A program made the translations under genes and the position numbers. A stretch of DNA of 64,000 nt, taken from contig CAZCBN010000001.1 of NCBI GenBank assembly GCA_964496975.1, forward strand, positions 81,682 to 145,681, in the 5' to 3' direction. Under the pieces are notes generated by a model. It was not told the DNA's origin and did no database searches. It was given only the letters and a program-made list of their open reading frames with translations. Of the stretch, positions 8,448 to 17,157 are shown piece after piece. Positions within the stretch are counted from its first letter, which is position 1. The number at the start of each line of letters is the position of its first letter. The stretch is from CAZCBN01 sp964496975. Its GTDB lineage: Bacteria; Planctomycetota; Phycisphaerae; Phycisphaerales; UBA1924.

Positions 8448-9698
8448 ATGCGACTGCGCCCCACCGTCCTCCTCGTCGTCACGGCCATCGGCGCGGTCGC
8501 CGCCGCCTCCGGCGTGCGGGCGCAGACAGCAACGGCCGCATCCGGCACCGACTGGCCGCAGTGGCGCGGGCCGACCCGTGATGGCATGACGCCCTCCGCC
8601 CTGCCGGCTGAGTGGCCCGTGGCGCTGAAGAAACGCTGGGCCGTCCAGGTCGGCGCCGGGCATTCGGCGCCGGTGGTGTCGGGTGACCGCGTCGTCGTCA
8701 TCGCGCGTGAGAGCGATGAGGAAATCGTTCGCGCCCTCGATCTGGCGACAGGGCACGAGCACTGGCGCGCGGCGTATCCCGCGCCATACACCGTCAATTC
8801 GGCGGCGTCGCTGCACGGTCCGGGCCCGAAGTCGACGCCGGCGATCGCCAACGGCCGCGTGTTCACCCTCGGTGTGAGAGGCATCCTCTCGGCGTTCGAT
8901 CTTGCGAGCGGACGGCTGCTCTGGCGCATCCCGGCGCCCGGCGTGTTGCCCGAGTACGGAACGGCCACCTCCCCCCTGGTGGACGGCGACACCGTCATCG
9001 CCCACGTCGGCGGCTATCACGCCGGCGCGCTCACGTCATTCGACGCGGCGACCGGGACCCCGCGCTGGCAGTGGACCGGCGACGGCCCTGCGTACGGCTC
9101 ACCGATCATCACGACGTTTGGCGGCGTCCGCCAGGTAATCGCCCAGACGCAGCAGTTCGTGGTGGGACTGGATTCATCCACGGGCGCGTTGTTGTGGCAG
9201 ATTCCGTTCACGACAGACTTCGACCAGAACGCATTCACGCCGGTGGTCCATCAGGACCTGCTGATCGTCTCCGGCATCGACTGGCCCCTCACCGCCCTTC
9301 GCCCCACTTCCACCGGCGGCACCTGGGTCGTCGAGACGGCCTGGTCCAATCCGCCGGCCTCGATGTTCATGAGTTCGCCGGTGGTCATCGGCGGGACGAT
9401 CTACGGGCTGACGACGCGGAACAAGGGACAGTTCGCGGCCATCGACGCGCGCAGCGGCCAGACACGCTGGACCACCCAGGGCCGCGAGGGCGAGAACGCG
9501 TCGATGCTGGGCAGCCCGTCGTGGCTGATGGCCTCGACCACGGACGGCGCGTTCGTCGTCGCGCGCGCGAATCCTCTGAAGTACGAGGAGGTCCGTCGTT
9601 ATCAGATTGCCGATTCCGCGCTCTGGGCGCATCCGGCCATCAGCGGCCGCCGGCTCCTGGTCAAGGACGTCGACACGCTGATCTGCTGGGAGTTCTGA
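8448..9698 (+). CDS. exported PQQ-propeller (outer membrane BamB-like fold) protein
   Basis: 416 residues with a signal peptide ending near GVRAQTA. The mature part begins DWPQWRGPTRDGMTP, the standard entry of bacterial PQQ-like repeat proteins, and continues with blades marked by A.D..TG...W repeats (ALDLATGHEHWRA, AFDLASGRLLWRI, SFDAATGTPRWQW, GLDSSTGALLWQI, AIDARSGQTRWTT). No quinoprotein catalytic disulfide or calcium ligands were recognised, so a binding or scaffold role is likelier than dehydrogenase activity. It follows the DUF3471-like gene by 18 bp on the same strand and is the last gene of this rightward group. Confidence 0.85.
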   Translation: MRLRPTVLLVVTAIGAVAAASGVRAQTATAASGTDWPQWRGPTRDGMTPSALPAEWPVALKKRWAVQVGAGHSAPVVSGDRVVVIARESDEEIVRALDLATGHEHWRAAYPAPYTVNSAASLHGPGPKSTPAIANGRVFTLGVRGILSAFDLASGRLLWRIPAPGVLPEYGTATSPLVDGDTVIAHVGGYHAGALTSFDAATGTPRWQWTGDGPAYGSPIITTFGGVRQVIAQTQQFVVGLDSSTGALLWQIPFTTDFDQNAFTPVVHQDLLIVSGIDWPLTALRPTSTGGTWVVETAWSNPPASMFMSSPVVIGGTIYGLTTRNKGQFAAIDARSGQTRWTTQGREGENASMLGSPSWLMASTTDGAFVVARANPLKYEEVRRYQIADSALWAHPAISGRRLLVKDVDTLICWEF

Positions 9699-9717
9699 CC
9701 CGCGGCTCACCCCTCCG

Positions 9718-12384
9718 TCAGTCGCGGCGCAGCGCCTGCATCGGATCCACGACGGCCGCGCGTCGCGCGGGGATCCACGCCGCCAGCGCGCAGGCGACCA
9801 CAATCAGCCCGACGCTGGCGAGATACGCGACCGGGTCGGCGACCTGGACGATGCCGGCGATCAGCGCGCCGGCCTCGGTCGCCAGCACGAGGCTCGCCAA
9901 CGCGGCCGCCAGGCCCGCTCCACCCACCAGCCCCAGCGCCACCGGCCAGCCGGTTTGCCCCACCATCAACCCCGTGACGTTCCGGGTGGAGGCCCCCAGG
10001 GCGATTCGCACCGCGACCTCACGCGTGCGCTGCTCCACCAAGTACGACAACACACTGAAGAGCCCCGACACGGTGAGCAGCAAGGCGAGTCCACCCAGGA
10101 CGACCGACACCGAGAAGGCCACGTTCAGGAAGAAGGTCTCGAGCCGCGCGACCGTCCTCATGGTGAGGATCTGTCCCATGTTCGGATCGACTTGCGTCAG
10201 TGTCTCGAGCAGCGACTGCCGCGCCTGGTCGACCTCGCCCCTGACGCGCGCCACCAGGAACGTGTCGGGCTGCCCGTGCGGCGGTGGCAGGAAGACGCCG
10301 GCCTCTTTCACGTCGGTGACGCGGAACCCGGCCACGTCCTTCGCGATCCCGACCACGCGGACGGTGCGGGGCGTCAGGGCCGGCTGACCGTCACCCGCGC
10401 CGGGGTTGATCGTGAGAAACGCCGACCGCTGTTCCGCGACGGCATCGGGTTCGATTGTGAACGTCTGTCCGACGCCGTCCCGCCCGGGCCACAACGCCTG
10501 CGCCGTCGACTCGGACACGATCGCCACCGCCGACTCTTCACGCTCCGACGCCGTGAACGCCCGCCCCCGCACGATTGGCACACCAAGCACATCGAAGTAC
10601 TGCGCGGACACGTGCCGATACGACACCGGCACTTTCCCCGCGCCGGCATCGCCGAGGGCGCGCGGCGGCATGGCCAGCAGCGGCGGCTGCATCGCGGCGA
10701 ACCCGGACACCGCCGGATCACGTTCAATCGCCCGCAACACCGCGTCACGGGTATGGTCATTGGTGACGTCGATCAGCAGCGTATCCGCCGTGCGAAAGCC
10801 GGGATCAAACTGCGACGACGCCAGGGCGCTGCGCAGGAAGATGGCGGAACAGATCAGCAGCAGCGCCGACGCGAAGACCTGCAGGCCAATCAGCAGATTG
10901 CGCGCCCGTCCCGGTCGCGCATCGCGCACCACTTCGCCGCGGAGGGTGCGCACCGGTTCGATGCGCGTCGCTTGCAGCGCAGGCACGAGGGCGAACAACG
11001 CGGTCGCCACCACAGCCCCGACCACCAGAAACACGACCACACGCCAGTCGGCTGCGGGCACACTCAGGTTGACATTCCCGAGGTCGCGCGGCACGGTGCG
11101 CAGGGCCCACGCCACCATGCCCGTGAGGGCGAGGCGCGAGACCACATACCCTCCGGCCGCCGCGGCAAGCGCCAGCACCATGCTCTCGGTCAGCAGCTGC
11201 CGCACGATGCGGCGACGCGAGGCGCCAATCGACAGGCGGATCCCGAGTTCGCGCTGCCGCGCGACGCCGCGGGCCAGCAGCAGGTTCGCCACGTTGGCGC
11301 AGCCAATCAGCAGAATCAGCCCGAACGCGACGAACAACGGCGCTGACACGGCGAGCGCTTCCAACTGCTCGGGCATCGTGCCCTGGTGCGGTAACAGGGT
11401 CACACGGACGGGCGGGCCGGACGCCGCGGACGTGTGCGCGTGCCACGCCGCCAGTTGCGCCTCGGCCTGCTCCCTCGTGACGCCTGGCGCCACGCGCCCG
11501 ACGACGGTGACGCCCACGCGCTCCTCGGCGCCGCGCGCCGCCGGTTCGAAATCGGCGACCCGCGCCAGCGGCGCCCAGAGGTCCGGCGCGCTGACCTCGA
11601 GTCCCCGGAACCCTTCCGGCATGATGCCGACAATCGTGTACGGCTCGCCCCCGACGAGGACCGTCCGGCCAAGGGCCGCCGGTTCACGATTGAAGTGGCG
11701 CTGCCATCCCTGGTCGCTCAAGACCACCACACGATTCCCGCCACCGCGCTCATCGTCGGCCCCGGTGAAGCCGCGGCCGACGCGGGGGTGGACGTCGACC
11801 ACATGGAAGAAGTCCGCGGATACGAGACTGACGGCCATGATTCGTCCGTCGATCCGGAGGTCGATCCCGGTCACCGTCGCATAGGCCCCGGCAAACACCG
11901 TGGTCTCCGCGCGCAGGGCCTCGACGTATCGGCGCGTGAACGCCGCAGGCGCCCCGGGGGCCTGACCGGTTCGTGCCACGGCATACATGTCGGTCACGCG
12001 CGGCACACGGTCGGCGCTCCACAGGAGGGCGTTGAGGCCCGTGAAGACGACCGCCACGGCGCCCAGACCCAGCGCCACCGTGCCGACCACCGTCAGGGCC
12101 GGCAGCGGCGCCCGTCTGAACGTGCGGAAGGCGTACCGCAGGTCGGCCAGGGTGCCGTCGATGAACGCCGTCCCGCGTTCGTCGCGGCAGGCATCGGCCG
12201 CCACGGTCGCAGAGCCGAAGTTGGCGCGCGCCTTCGCCCAGGCGTCCTTGGGTGACAGCCCTTGAGTAATCAGATGCGAGGCCTCACGCTCGATGTGAAA
12301 GGACAGTTCCTCCGCCAGATCCCGTTCGGTGCGGCGAGGTCTGACGAGGGCCCGGAGACGCAGCATCCAGTCGCGAAGATTCAT
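9718..12384 (-). CDS. ADOP-family FtsX-like permease (complete)
   Basis: 888 residues. Cytoplasmic N-terminus with ELSFHIEREASHLI and GLSPKDAWAKARANFGS, then a membrane segment near 90-115 and a MacB-like periplasmic domain (SADFFHVVDVHPRVGRGFT). The first FtsX permease unit is near 345-480 (LLIGCANVANLLLARGVARQ, RELGIRLSIGAS), a second periplasmic domain near 500-740, and the second FtsX unit near 765-888 (SVLSYLVEQRTREVAVRIAL; ends IPARRAAVVDPMQALR). This duplicated layout is the ADOP signature. No ABC ATPase gene is nearby, as usual for the group. A PadR gene ends 4 bp upstream, forming one operon. Transported substrate unknown. Confidence 0.93.
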   Translation of the reverse strand: MNLRDWMLRLRALVRPRRTERDLAEELSFHIEREASHLITQGLSPKDAWAKARANFGSATVAADACRDERGTAFIDGTLADLRYAFRTFRRAPLPALTVVGTVALGLGAVAVVFTGLNALLWSADRVPRVTDMYAVARTGQAPGAPAAFTRRYVEALRAETTVFAGAYATVTGIDLRIDGRIMAVSLVSADFFHVVDVHPRVGRGFTGADDERGGGNRVVVLSDQGWQRHFNREPAALGRTVLVGGEPYTIVGIMPEGFRGLEVSAPDLWAPLARVADFEPAARGAEERVGVTVVGRVAPGVTREQAEAQLAAWHAHTSAASGPPVRVTLLPHQGTMPEQLEALAVSAPLFVAFGLILLIGCANVANLLLARGVARQRELGIRLSIGASRRRIVRQLLTESMVLALAAAAGGYVVSRLALTGMVAWALRTVPRDLGNVNLSVPAADWRVVVFLVVGAVVATALFALVPALQATRIEPVRTLRGEVVRDARPGRARNLLIGLQVFASALLLICSAIFLRSALASSQFDPGFRTADTLLIDVTNDHTRDAVLRAIERDPAVSGFAAMQPPLLAMPPRALGDAGAGKVPVSYRHVSAQYFDVLGVPIVRGRAFTASEREESAVAIVSESTAQALWPGRDGVGQTFTIEPDAVAEQRSAFLTINPGAGDGQPALTPRTVRVVGIAKDVAGFRVTDVKEAGVFLPPPHGQPDTFLVARVRGEVDQARQSLLETLTQVDPNMGQILTMRTVARLETFFLNVAFSVSVVLGGLALLLTVSGLFSVLSYLVEQRTREVAVRIALGASTRNVTGLMVGQTGWPVALGLVGGAGLAAALASLVLATEAGALIAGIVQVADPVAYLASVGLIVVACALAAWIPARRAAVVDPMQALRRD

Positions 12385-12388
12385 GGCG

Positions 12389-12721
12389 TCAGGCCAGCGT
12401 CAATACACGCCCGATGGCGTGCTGCATCCGATCCCATTCGCGGGTTTCAATCGCCAGTTGCTTGCGCCCTGACGCCGTGAGGCGGTAATACTTCGCCCGC
12501 CGCCCCAACTCCGAGACTTTCCATTCGGCCTCCACCCAGCCCTGATGCTCCAGGCGATGCAGGGCGGGATAGAGCGACCCCTGGTTGATCTGGAGCACGT
12601 CTTCGGACACCTGCTGGATGCGCGCCGAGATGGCCCAGCCGTGCAGCGGGTCGTTCTGCAGGGCGCGCAGGATGAGCAGATGCAGGGTGCCGGGCAGCAG
12701 GTCTGGGACGCGTGGGGCCAT
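12389..12721 (-). CDS. PadR-family transcriptional regulator
   Basis: 110 residues from the ATG at 12721. Motifs: LPGTLHLLILRALQ, HGWAISARIQQVSEDVL, INQGSLYPALHRLEHQGW and GRRAKYYRLTASGRKQL, all standard PadR. The chosen start sits on one arm of a perfect inverted repeat (12721-12743), a position expected for autoregulation; longer N-terminal extensions upstream read as non-PadR sequence. The gene is directly followed by the ADOP permease it probably represses. It is divergent from the lipoprotein gene at 12790, so the repeat could also affect that promoter. Confidence 0.92.
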   Translation of the reverse strand: MAPRVPDLLPGTLHLLILRALQNDPLHGWAISARIQQVSEDVLQINQGSLYPALHRLEHQGWVEAEWKVSELGRRAKYYRLTASGRKQLAIETREWDRMQHAIGRVLTLA

Positions 12722-12743
12722 TGGTGTCGGTAGACGACACCAA
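12721..12743. promoter_or_regulatory. perfect 9-bp inverted repeat, probable PadR operator
   Basis: TTGGTGTCG (12721-12729) and CGACACCAA (12735-12743) are exact reverse complements around a 5-base centre. The left arm includes the first base of the PadR start codon on the minus strand. PadR proteins commonly bind inverted repeats over their own promoters, so this is a good candidate autoregulatory site; a hairpin in the mRNA is the alternative. Confidence 0.55.
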
Positions 12744-12774
12744 CGCGGGAATGGTTCGCTGACGCCTGACACGC

Positions 12775-12780
12775 GATAAT
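12775..12780 (+). promoter_or_regulatory. GATAAT -10-like box before GTG start
   Basis: GATAAT is followed by 9 bases without a Shine-Dalgarno sequence and then the GTG at 12790. The spacing implies a leaderless transcript. The PadR inverted repeat ends 31 bp upstream of the box. Confidence 0.4.
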
Positions 12781-12789
12781 GTCGACCGC

Positions 12790-13719
12790 GTGCCGGTGGC
12801 CTTCCGACGTCTCTTCGTCCTGCTGGTGTCCGCGGCGGTCGCCGCGTGTGGTGGATCTTCCCCGCCGACGGCACCGGCGGCACCGACGGCGCCCACTCCG
12901 GCCGCGTGCGCGGGCACGGCGGGGATCGCCTGCTTCGGCACGTTTAATTACGTCGAGTACGTGCCGGGTGACTATCCCCTGGTCGTGTCGGTGCCACACG
13001 GGGGCGCCCTCACACCCGCCACGATTCCCGACCGGACGGTGGGCGTCACCGCGACCGACACGAACACGATTGAGCTGGGCCGCGCGGTATCGCAGGCGTT
13101 CGCCACCCGAACCGGGCGCGCGCCTCACCTGGTGATCGTGCACCTGAGGCGCACCAAGCTTGACGCCAATCGCGAGGTGGTGGAGGCGGCGCAGGGCAAC
13201 GCCGACGCCATCCGCGCGTGGCAGGAATACCACGGGTTCATCGAGCAGGCGATCGCGGCGGTGCGTCAGCGCAGCGGCACCGGGCTGTACGTCGACCTGC
13301 ACGGTCACGGTCACGCCAAGGCGCGCCTGGAACTGGGCTACCTGCTGTCGGCCGACACGCTGAATGGGTCGGACGCCCAGTTGAACGCGGCCGGCGCGGC
13401 CGCCGCCAGCAGCCTCCGGCTGATCGCGCTGCAGTCTCCCCTGTCAGCCGCGGCGCTCATTCGCGGCCCCTCGAGCCTGGGCGGCCTGCTCGAAGCCCGC
13501 GTCCCCGCGGTCCCGAGCCCGTCCGACCCGGCCCCCGGCAACGACCCCTACTTCAACGGCGGGTACAGCACGAGCCGGCACACCGCGGCGTTGCCAGGCC
13601 TGCAGATCGAGAGCCACTTTGCCGGCGTGCGCGACACCGCGTCGAGCCGCGCGGCGTTCGCCGATGCGCTCGTCACGGCGGTCGTCACGTTCCTGCAAAC
13701 CCACACGGGGATCCAGTAG
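12790..13719 (+). CDS. lipoprotein of the N-formylglutamate amidohydrolase-like family
   Basis: 309 residues from GTG 12790. The N-terminus is a lipoprotein signal (FVLLVSAAVAAC, lipid-accepting Cys20) followed by a Ser/Pro/Thr-rich linker. The rest resembles N-formylglutamate amidohydrolase/zinc-peptidase folds: PLVVSVPHGG near residue 65, HLRRTKLDANRE, LYVDLHGHGH, and a late LQIESHF. The His/Glu/Asp residues in VPHGG and DLHGHGH are placed like the metal ligands of that family. Family members hydrolyse N-formyl-glutamate or related amides in the cytoplasm; an exported lipid-anchored form suggests another substrate, perhaps a peptide. It is divergent from the PadR/ADOP operon. Confidence 0.75.
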   Translation: MPVAFRRLFVLLVSAAVAACGGSSPPTAPAAPTAPTPAACAGTAGIACFGTFNYVEYVPGDYPLVVSVPHGGALTPATIPDRTVGVTATDTNTIELGRAVSQAFATRTGRAPHLVIVHLRRTKLDANREVVEAAQGNADAIRAWQEYHGFIEQAIAAVRQRSGTGLYVDLHGHGHAKARLELGYLLSADTLNGSDAQLNAAGAAAASSLRLIALQSPLSAAALIRGPSSLGGLLEARVPAVPSPSDPAPGNDPYFNGGYSTSRHTAALPGLQIESHFAGVRDTASSRAAFADALVTAVVTFLQTHTGIQ

Positions 13720-13800
13720 CGCCCGGGCCGTCACGGTTCGGATAACATGGCGCGTCCGGGCCGGCGCGGCACGCGCGGCTCACAGCAATGGGAGATGGCA

Positions 13801-14232
13801 ATGGACCGACGACTGGCGTGGATGGCAACCGTGGGCGTGGCGGTGGTGGTGAGTGCAGGCGTGATCAGAGCGGCCGAGAAGCCGTCGCCTGAACATGTCG
13901 CGGCGATGAAGGTGTTTAATTCCTCGAACGGCAAGCTGCGCCCGCTGCTCGCGGCCGAGACGAAGGATTTTGCCGCCATCGGGACCGTGGCCGCCGAGTG
14001 GAAGGCGTCGGCCGAGTGGATTGCCAAGTTCTGGGGCGCGCGCAACGCCGAGGTCGGGACGAAAGTCTCGGCGGAGGTGAACAAGGCCCTCACCGATCTG
14101 GCCGCTGCGGCCAAGGCGAACGATGCCGCCGCAGTGACGGCCGCCGGCGCCGTATTGTCGGGCAGCTGCCGCACCTGCCATACGGCACACCGCACCGACC
14201 GGCTGCCTGACGGCACCTACGAAATCAAGTAA
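13801..14232 (+). CDS. exported cytochrome c-like protein with one haem-binding motif
   Basis: 143 residues from the ATG at 13801, selected because GGGAG (13790-13794) lies six bases upstream; an ATG at 13795 abuts that site and is less likely. Signal peptide MDRRLAWMATVGVAVVVSAG, mature start near IRAAEK. A helical Ala-rich body follows, with CRTCH at residues 123-127 near the C-terminus. Having the CXXCH close to the end of a helical bundle is the plan of class II cytochromes (cytochrome c' type), so c-type haem attachment in the periplasm is expected. Electron-transfer partners are not evident; neighbours are unrelated. Confidence 0.8.
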   Translation: MDRRLAWMATVGVAVVVSAGVIRAAEKPSPEHVAAMKVFNSSNGKLRPLLAAETKDFAAIGTVAAEWKASAEWIAKFWGARNAEVGTKVSAEVNKALTDLAAAAKANDAAAVTAAGAVLSGSCRTCHTAHRTDRLPDGTYEIK

Positions 14233-14277
14233 CGCGCGTCGTCGCGCGCTCGCCTGGTGCGCGATGCCGTCCCGGTC

Positions 14278-14283
14278 TACACT
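14278..14283 (+). promoter_or_regulatory. TACACT -10-like box
   Basis: TACACT followed by 11 bases lacking a Shine-Dalgarno sequence and then the ATG at 14295; fits the leaderless pattern seen repeatedly in this window. Confidence 0.35.
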
Positions 14284-14294
14284 GCTCAGTCGAA

Positions 14295-14864
14295 ATGCAG
14301 GCGCCTGCGGTCGTCAAACCCCACACGCTCCGAGACCTCTGCCCGGTTGACGTCAGCCAGCTCACCCGGCAGGTGGCGCAGCTGTCGGATGCCGTCTGGA
14401 CGGCGCTCGATGCGGCCAAAGAAAACAAGTTCGCGGTGCTGGGCCACACCCGGCACATCATCTTCCGGTTCTTCCACCCCGCCGAGGATCCCCGGCGCTT
14501 TGTGTCCCACTCCATCTGGCACGCCTGGCGGGAGTCGCTGATGGCCGTGATGGCGCCGGTCGGGGCCACCTACGGTTACGCCCAGCCGGAATTTCCCAAG
14601 GTCATGCTCGCCAGCCTGCCCCCTGGGGGCGTGATTCACCCGCACACCGATGGTGCGGGCGGCAACCTGCTCACGCACAAGATTCACGTGCCACTCACCA
14701 CCAATCCCGGCGTCACGTTCACGATTCGTGACGAAGTGTTCCACCTGGACGTCGGTCGGGCGTACGAGGTGAACAACATCGCGAGACATGGCGGCGCCAA
14801 CCACGGCACCGAGGCGCGGGTGCACCTGATCTTCGAGGTGTTCGATCGCGCAGGTCTGGACTGA
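14295..14864 (+). CDS. aspartyl/asparaginyl beta-hydroxylase-like 2-oxoglutarate oxygenase
   Basis: 189 residues. The core has GGVIHPHTDGAGGN, giving the iron ligands His117 and Asp119 of a HXD pair (His115 lies next to them), then THKIHVPLTTNPGVTFTI and a distal VNNIARHGGANHG, with RVHLIFEVF as the 2-oxoglutarate-binding end. These match the Asp/Asn beta-hydroxylase-type cupin fold. Known relatives hydroxylate Asp/Asn side chains in proteins or non-ribosomal/ribosomal peptides, or modify lipids. It stands alone at the left edge of the modification cluster; a second family member lies at 29896-30579. Substrate unknown. Confidence 0.82.
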   Translation: MQAPAVVKPHTLRDLCPVDVSQLTRQVAQLSDAVWTALDAAKENKFAVLGHTRHIIFRFFHPAEDPRRFVSHSIWHAWRESLMAVMAPVGATYGYAQPEFPKVMLASLPPGGVIHPHTDGAGGNLLTHKIHVPLTTNPGVTFTIRDEVFHLDVGRAYEVNNIARHGGANHGTEARVHLIFEVFDRAGLD

Positions 14865-14887
14865 CGCGCCTGTTCGTCGTTCACCGA

Positions 14888-17080
14888 TCACCGGCGTCGC
14901 TCCATCTCGCGCAGGAGGCTGTAGTAGATCTGCGCCTCACGCGCCCGGCCAATCGTGGACCAGTCGATCTCCGGCGGCGCCGCCGCTTCGATTCGCCGCA
15001 GTCCCTGTTCGAGGGCTGCGACAGGCTGCCGCGGCTGGCGCGCCACGAAGGCCGCTCCGGGAATCAGGGCGAGTGCGGTGACCACGAGGGCGATCACCCA
15101 GGCCCCGCGTGGCCCTCGCAAGCGTTCCGCTCGGCCGATGGCGGTGATGACGCCGTGCGCGCAGGCCAGCACGAGGGCCGGCCGGAGCATGGCCAGCAGA
15201 CGGCCGTGGAGCGGACGCCAGAAATTGAGGCTCTGCACCGGGGACGCGTACGCGTTGAGCGCAGCCGCCGCCACAAACGATCCCGCCCACAACACCCCGA
15301 GCACCGTCAGGTCCGCGCCGACGGGGCCGAGCGAGAGCAGGCTCGAACGCAGGCGCGCGATCCACTCGCGCACCGGCGCCGCGGCGCCAGCCTTGGCCAC
15401 GATGACAACGACTGCGGCCGCGCCCGCGGCGACCGCCAGGAGCGGCAGCCCGCCTGTCTCCCCCACGCCGATCAGTCCACCCATCGTCTCGCGGGTGCCC
15501 CACAGCAGAACCGCAGCGGCCCCAATGCCGCCCGCCCATGACCGCAGCGCACGCGGCCGCAGGATCCCATCGGTGGCGAGCAACACGGTCGCCAGCAAGC
15601 CGACGTGGCTCTGGTGCACCAGCGAGAGGCACAGCAGCCACGCGTACGACGCGCCCAGCCGGCCCCGCCAGCGCAGGACGAACACGCCAAGTGCGAGCAG
15701 GTTGAAGTGGTGACGCGGGGTGTCGCCAAAGATGGTGGATGGGGGTCCGGGATTGAGCAGCATCCCGACGAGGTTGCGCCACGAGACGTCCCACGCGGCC
15801 GCGCCCGACGACACGTCCGGCAGCAGCAACAAGCCGCCGCCGACGGCCATCCCGAAGAGCGACAACACATGAAACAGACTGTGCAGCCCGGCGATGCCCC
15901 CCACCGCCGCCGCCAGTGACACCAGCCACCCGGTGTCGCGCAGGGACCAGGCCAGCAGCACCAGGCTGGCGGCCATCAACACCCACGTCGCGGAATACCC
16001 CCAGAACATGGCGCGGGCCAGATACGCCGGATAGTCGTGCAGGGGATCCCGGCCCAGCGCCGCCCGGGTGGCGTCGCCCGCCGCCCGGTAGATGAGCGTC
16101 GGGACCAGATAGTTGCCGGCATAGTCCTGTCGCGTGTGGAACCGCCACTGCGTGTTCTCCGAGGCCCCGGCCGCCCGCAACGCGTCGGCCACGCGCGCAT
16201 GCGCATCGGCGCTTTCGGCCGCGCGGCCCATCTGAGCGCCGAGGTAATGCAGATACAGCCGGTCATCGTCGGGCCGCAGGCCCGACTCATGCGCGTACCC
16301 AAGGGCGAGGTGCGCGACCAGCACCACCAGCGCGGCAGTCACGAAGCGACGGTCCGCCGGCGCCGCGGCGACGGCGGGGCGAAGGCGTTCGCTCACCAGC
16401 ACCTGCAGCGCCTGTACACCGTCGCGCCAGCCAATCTTCTTTCCGGCGACACGCGACCGCGGCGCATACGACACCGGCCGTTCGACGATGTGGTGGCCCG
16501 CCCGGAGCAGCCGGGCCGCGATTTGGGGCTCAATGTCGAACCGGTTGGCGGTCAGCGACAGGCCCCGCGCGACCTCGATGCGCATCACCTTGTAACACGT
16601 CTCCTGATCAGTCAACGACGCCCCGAACAACACGTTCGTCACCATCGTCAGCACGCGGTTCGCCCAGGCGGTCATCCGCGGCACGCCCGCCGGTGGCTGG
16701 AGGAACCGGGACCCGAACACGACGGCGGACTCTCCGCGCAGAATGGGTTCGACGAGACGGCTGAGGTCCTGGGGGTCCAGTTCGAGGTCGGCGTCCTGAA
16801 TGGCGACGACCGATCCGGTCGCCCGTGCCAGTCCCAGGCGAACGGCGGCGCCCTTGCCGCGGTTGCGCGGGGACCTGATGACGATGACTCCCGGCACCTC
16901 GGCTTCCATCTGGTCCAGAATGTGGCGGGTCTCGTCGGTCGAGCCATCGTCGACGATCAGCACCTCCCGGGGAATCGGGAGGTCGATGGTGAGGACCCGA
17001 TCGATCACGCGCCGGACCGTCCGCGCTTCGTTGTAGACGGGGACGATGATCGACAGGCACTCGTGGCCGGGAGACCGCAC
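14888..17080 (-). CDS. glycosyltransferase family 2 fused to a large membrane domain
   Basis: 730 residues from GTG 17080, preceded at 7 bases by a TAGGCT -10-like box. Residues 1-235 are a GT2 domain of the DPM/undecaprenyl-phosphate glycosyltransferase kind: LSIIVPVYNEARTVRRVI, EVLIVDDGSTDET, SPRNRGKGAAVRLGL, and the DADLELDPQDL metal-binding segment. The remaining ~490 residues are a many-pass membrane region with long loops, not a GtrA module, and look like a GT-C or polymer-export type domain. It probably charges a polyprenyl phosphate and may transfer the sugar itself. Divergent from the FkbM gene at 17158. Confidence 0.82.
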   Translation of the reverse strand: MRSPGHECLSIIVPVYNEARTVRRVIDRVLTIDLPIPREVLIVDDGSTDETRHILDQMEAEVPGVIVIRSPRNRGKGAAVRLGLARATGSVVAIQDADLELDPQDLSRLVEPILRGESAVVFGSRFLQPPAGVPRMTAWANRVLTMVTNVLFGASLTDQETCYKVMRIEVARGLSLTANRFDIEPQIAARLLRAGHHIVERPVSYAPRSRVAGKKIGWRDGVQALQVLVSERLRPAVAAAPADRRFVTAALVVLVAHLALGYAHESGLRPDDDRLYLHYLGAQMGRAAESADAHARVADALRAAGASENTQWRFHTRQDYAGNYLVPTLIYRAAGDATRAALGRDPLHDYPAYLARAMFWGYSATWVLMAASLVLLAWSLRDTGWLVSLAAAVGGIAGLHSLFHVLSLFGMAVGGGLLLLPDVSSGAAAWDVSWRNLVGMLLNPGPPSTIFGDTPRHHFNLLALGVFVLRWRGRLGASYAWLLCLSLVHQSHVGLLATVLLATDGILRPRALRSWAGGIGAAAVLLWGTRETMGGLIGVGETGGLPLLAVAAGAAAVVVIVAKAGAAAPVREWIARLRSSLLSLGPVGADLTVLGVLWAGSFVAAAALNAYASPVQSLNFWRPLHGRLLAMLRPALVLACAHGVITAIGRAERLRGPRGAWVIALVVTALALIPGAAFVARQPRQPVAALEQGLRRIEAAAPPEIDWSTIGRAREAQIYYSLLREMERRR

Positions 17081-17157
17081 GCCGGAGAGCCTATCGCAAA
17101 GTCCTGGACCACAGGCGGCGCGACGCCCGATGGCGTGACATGATGCGAGGTGACGCC

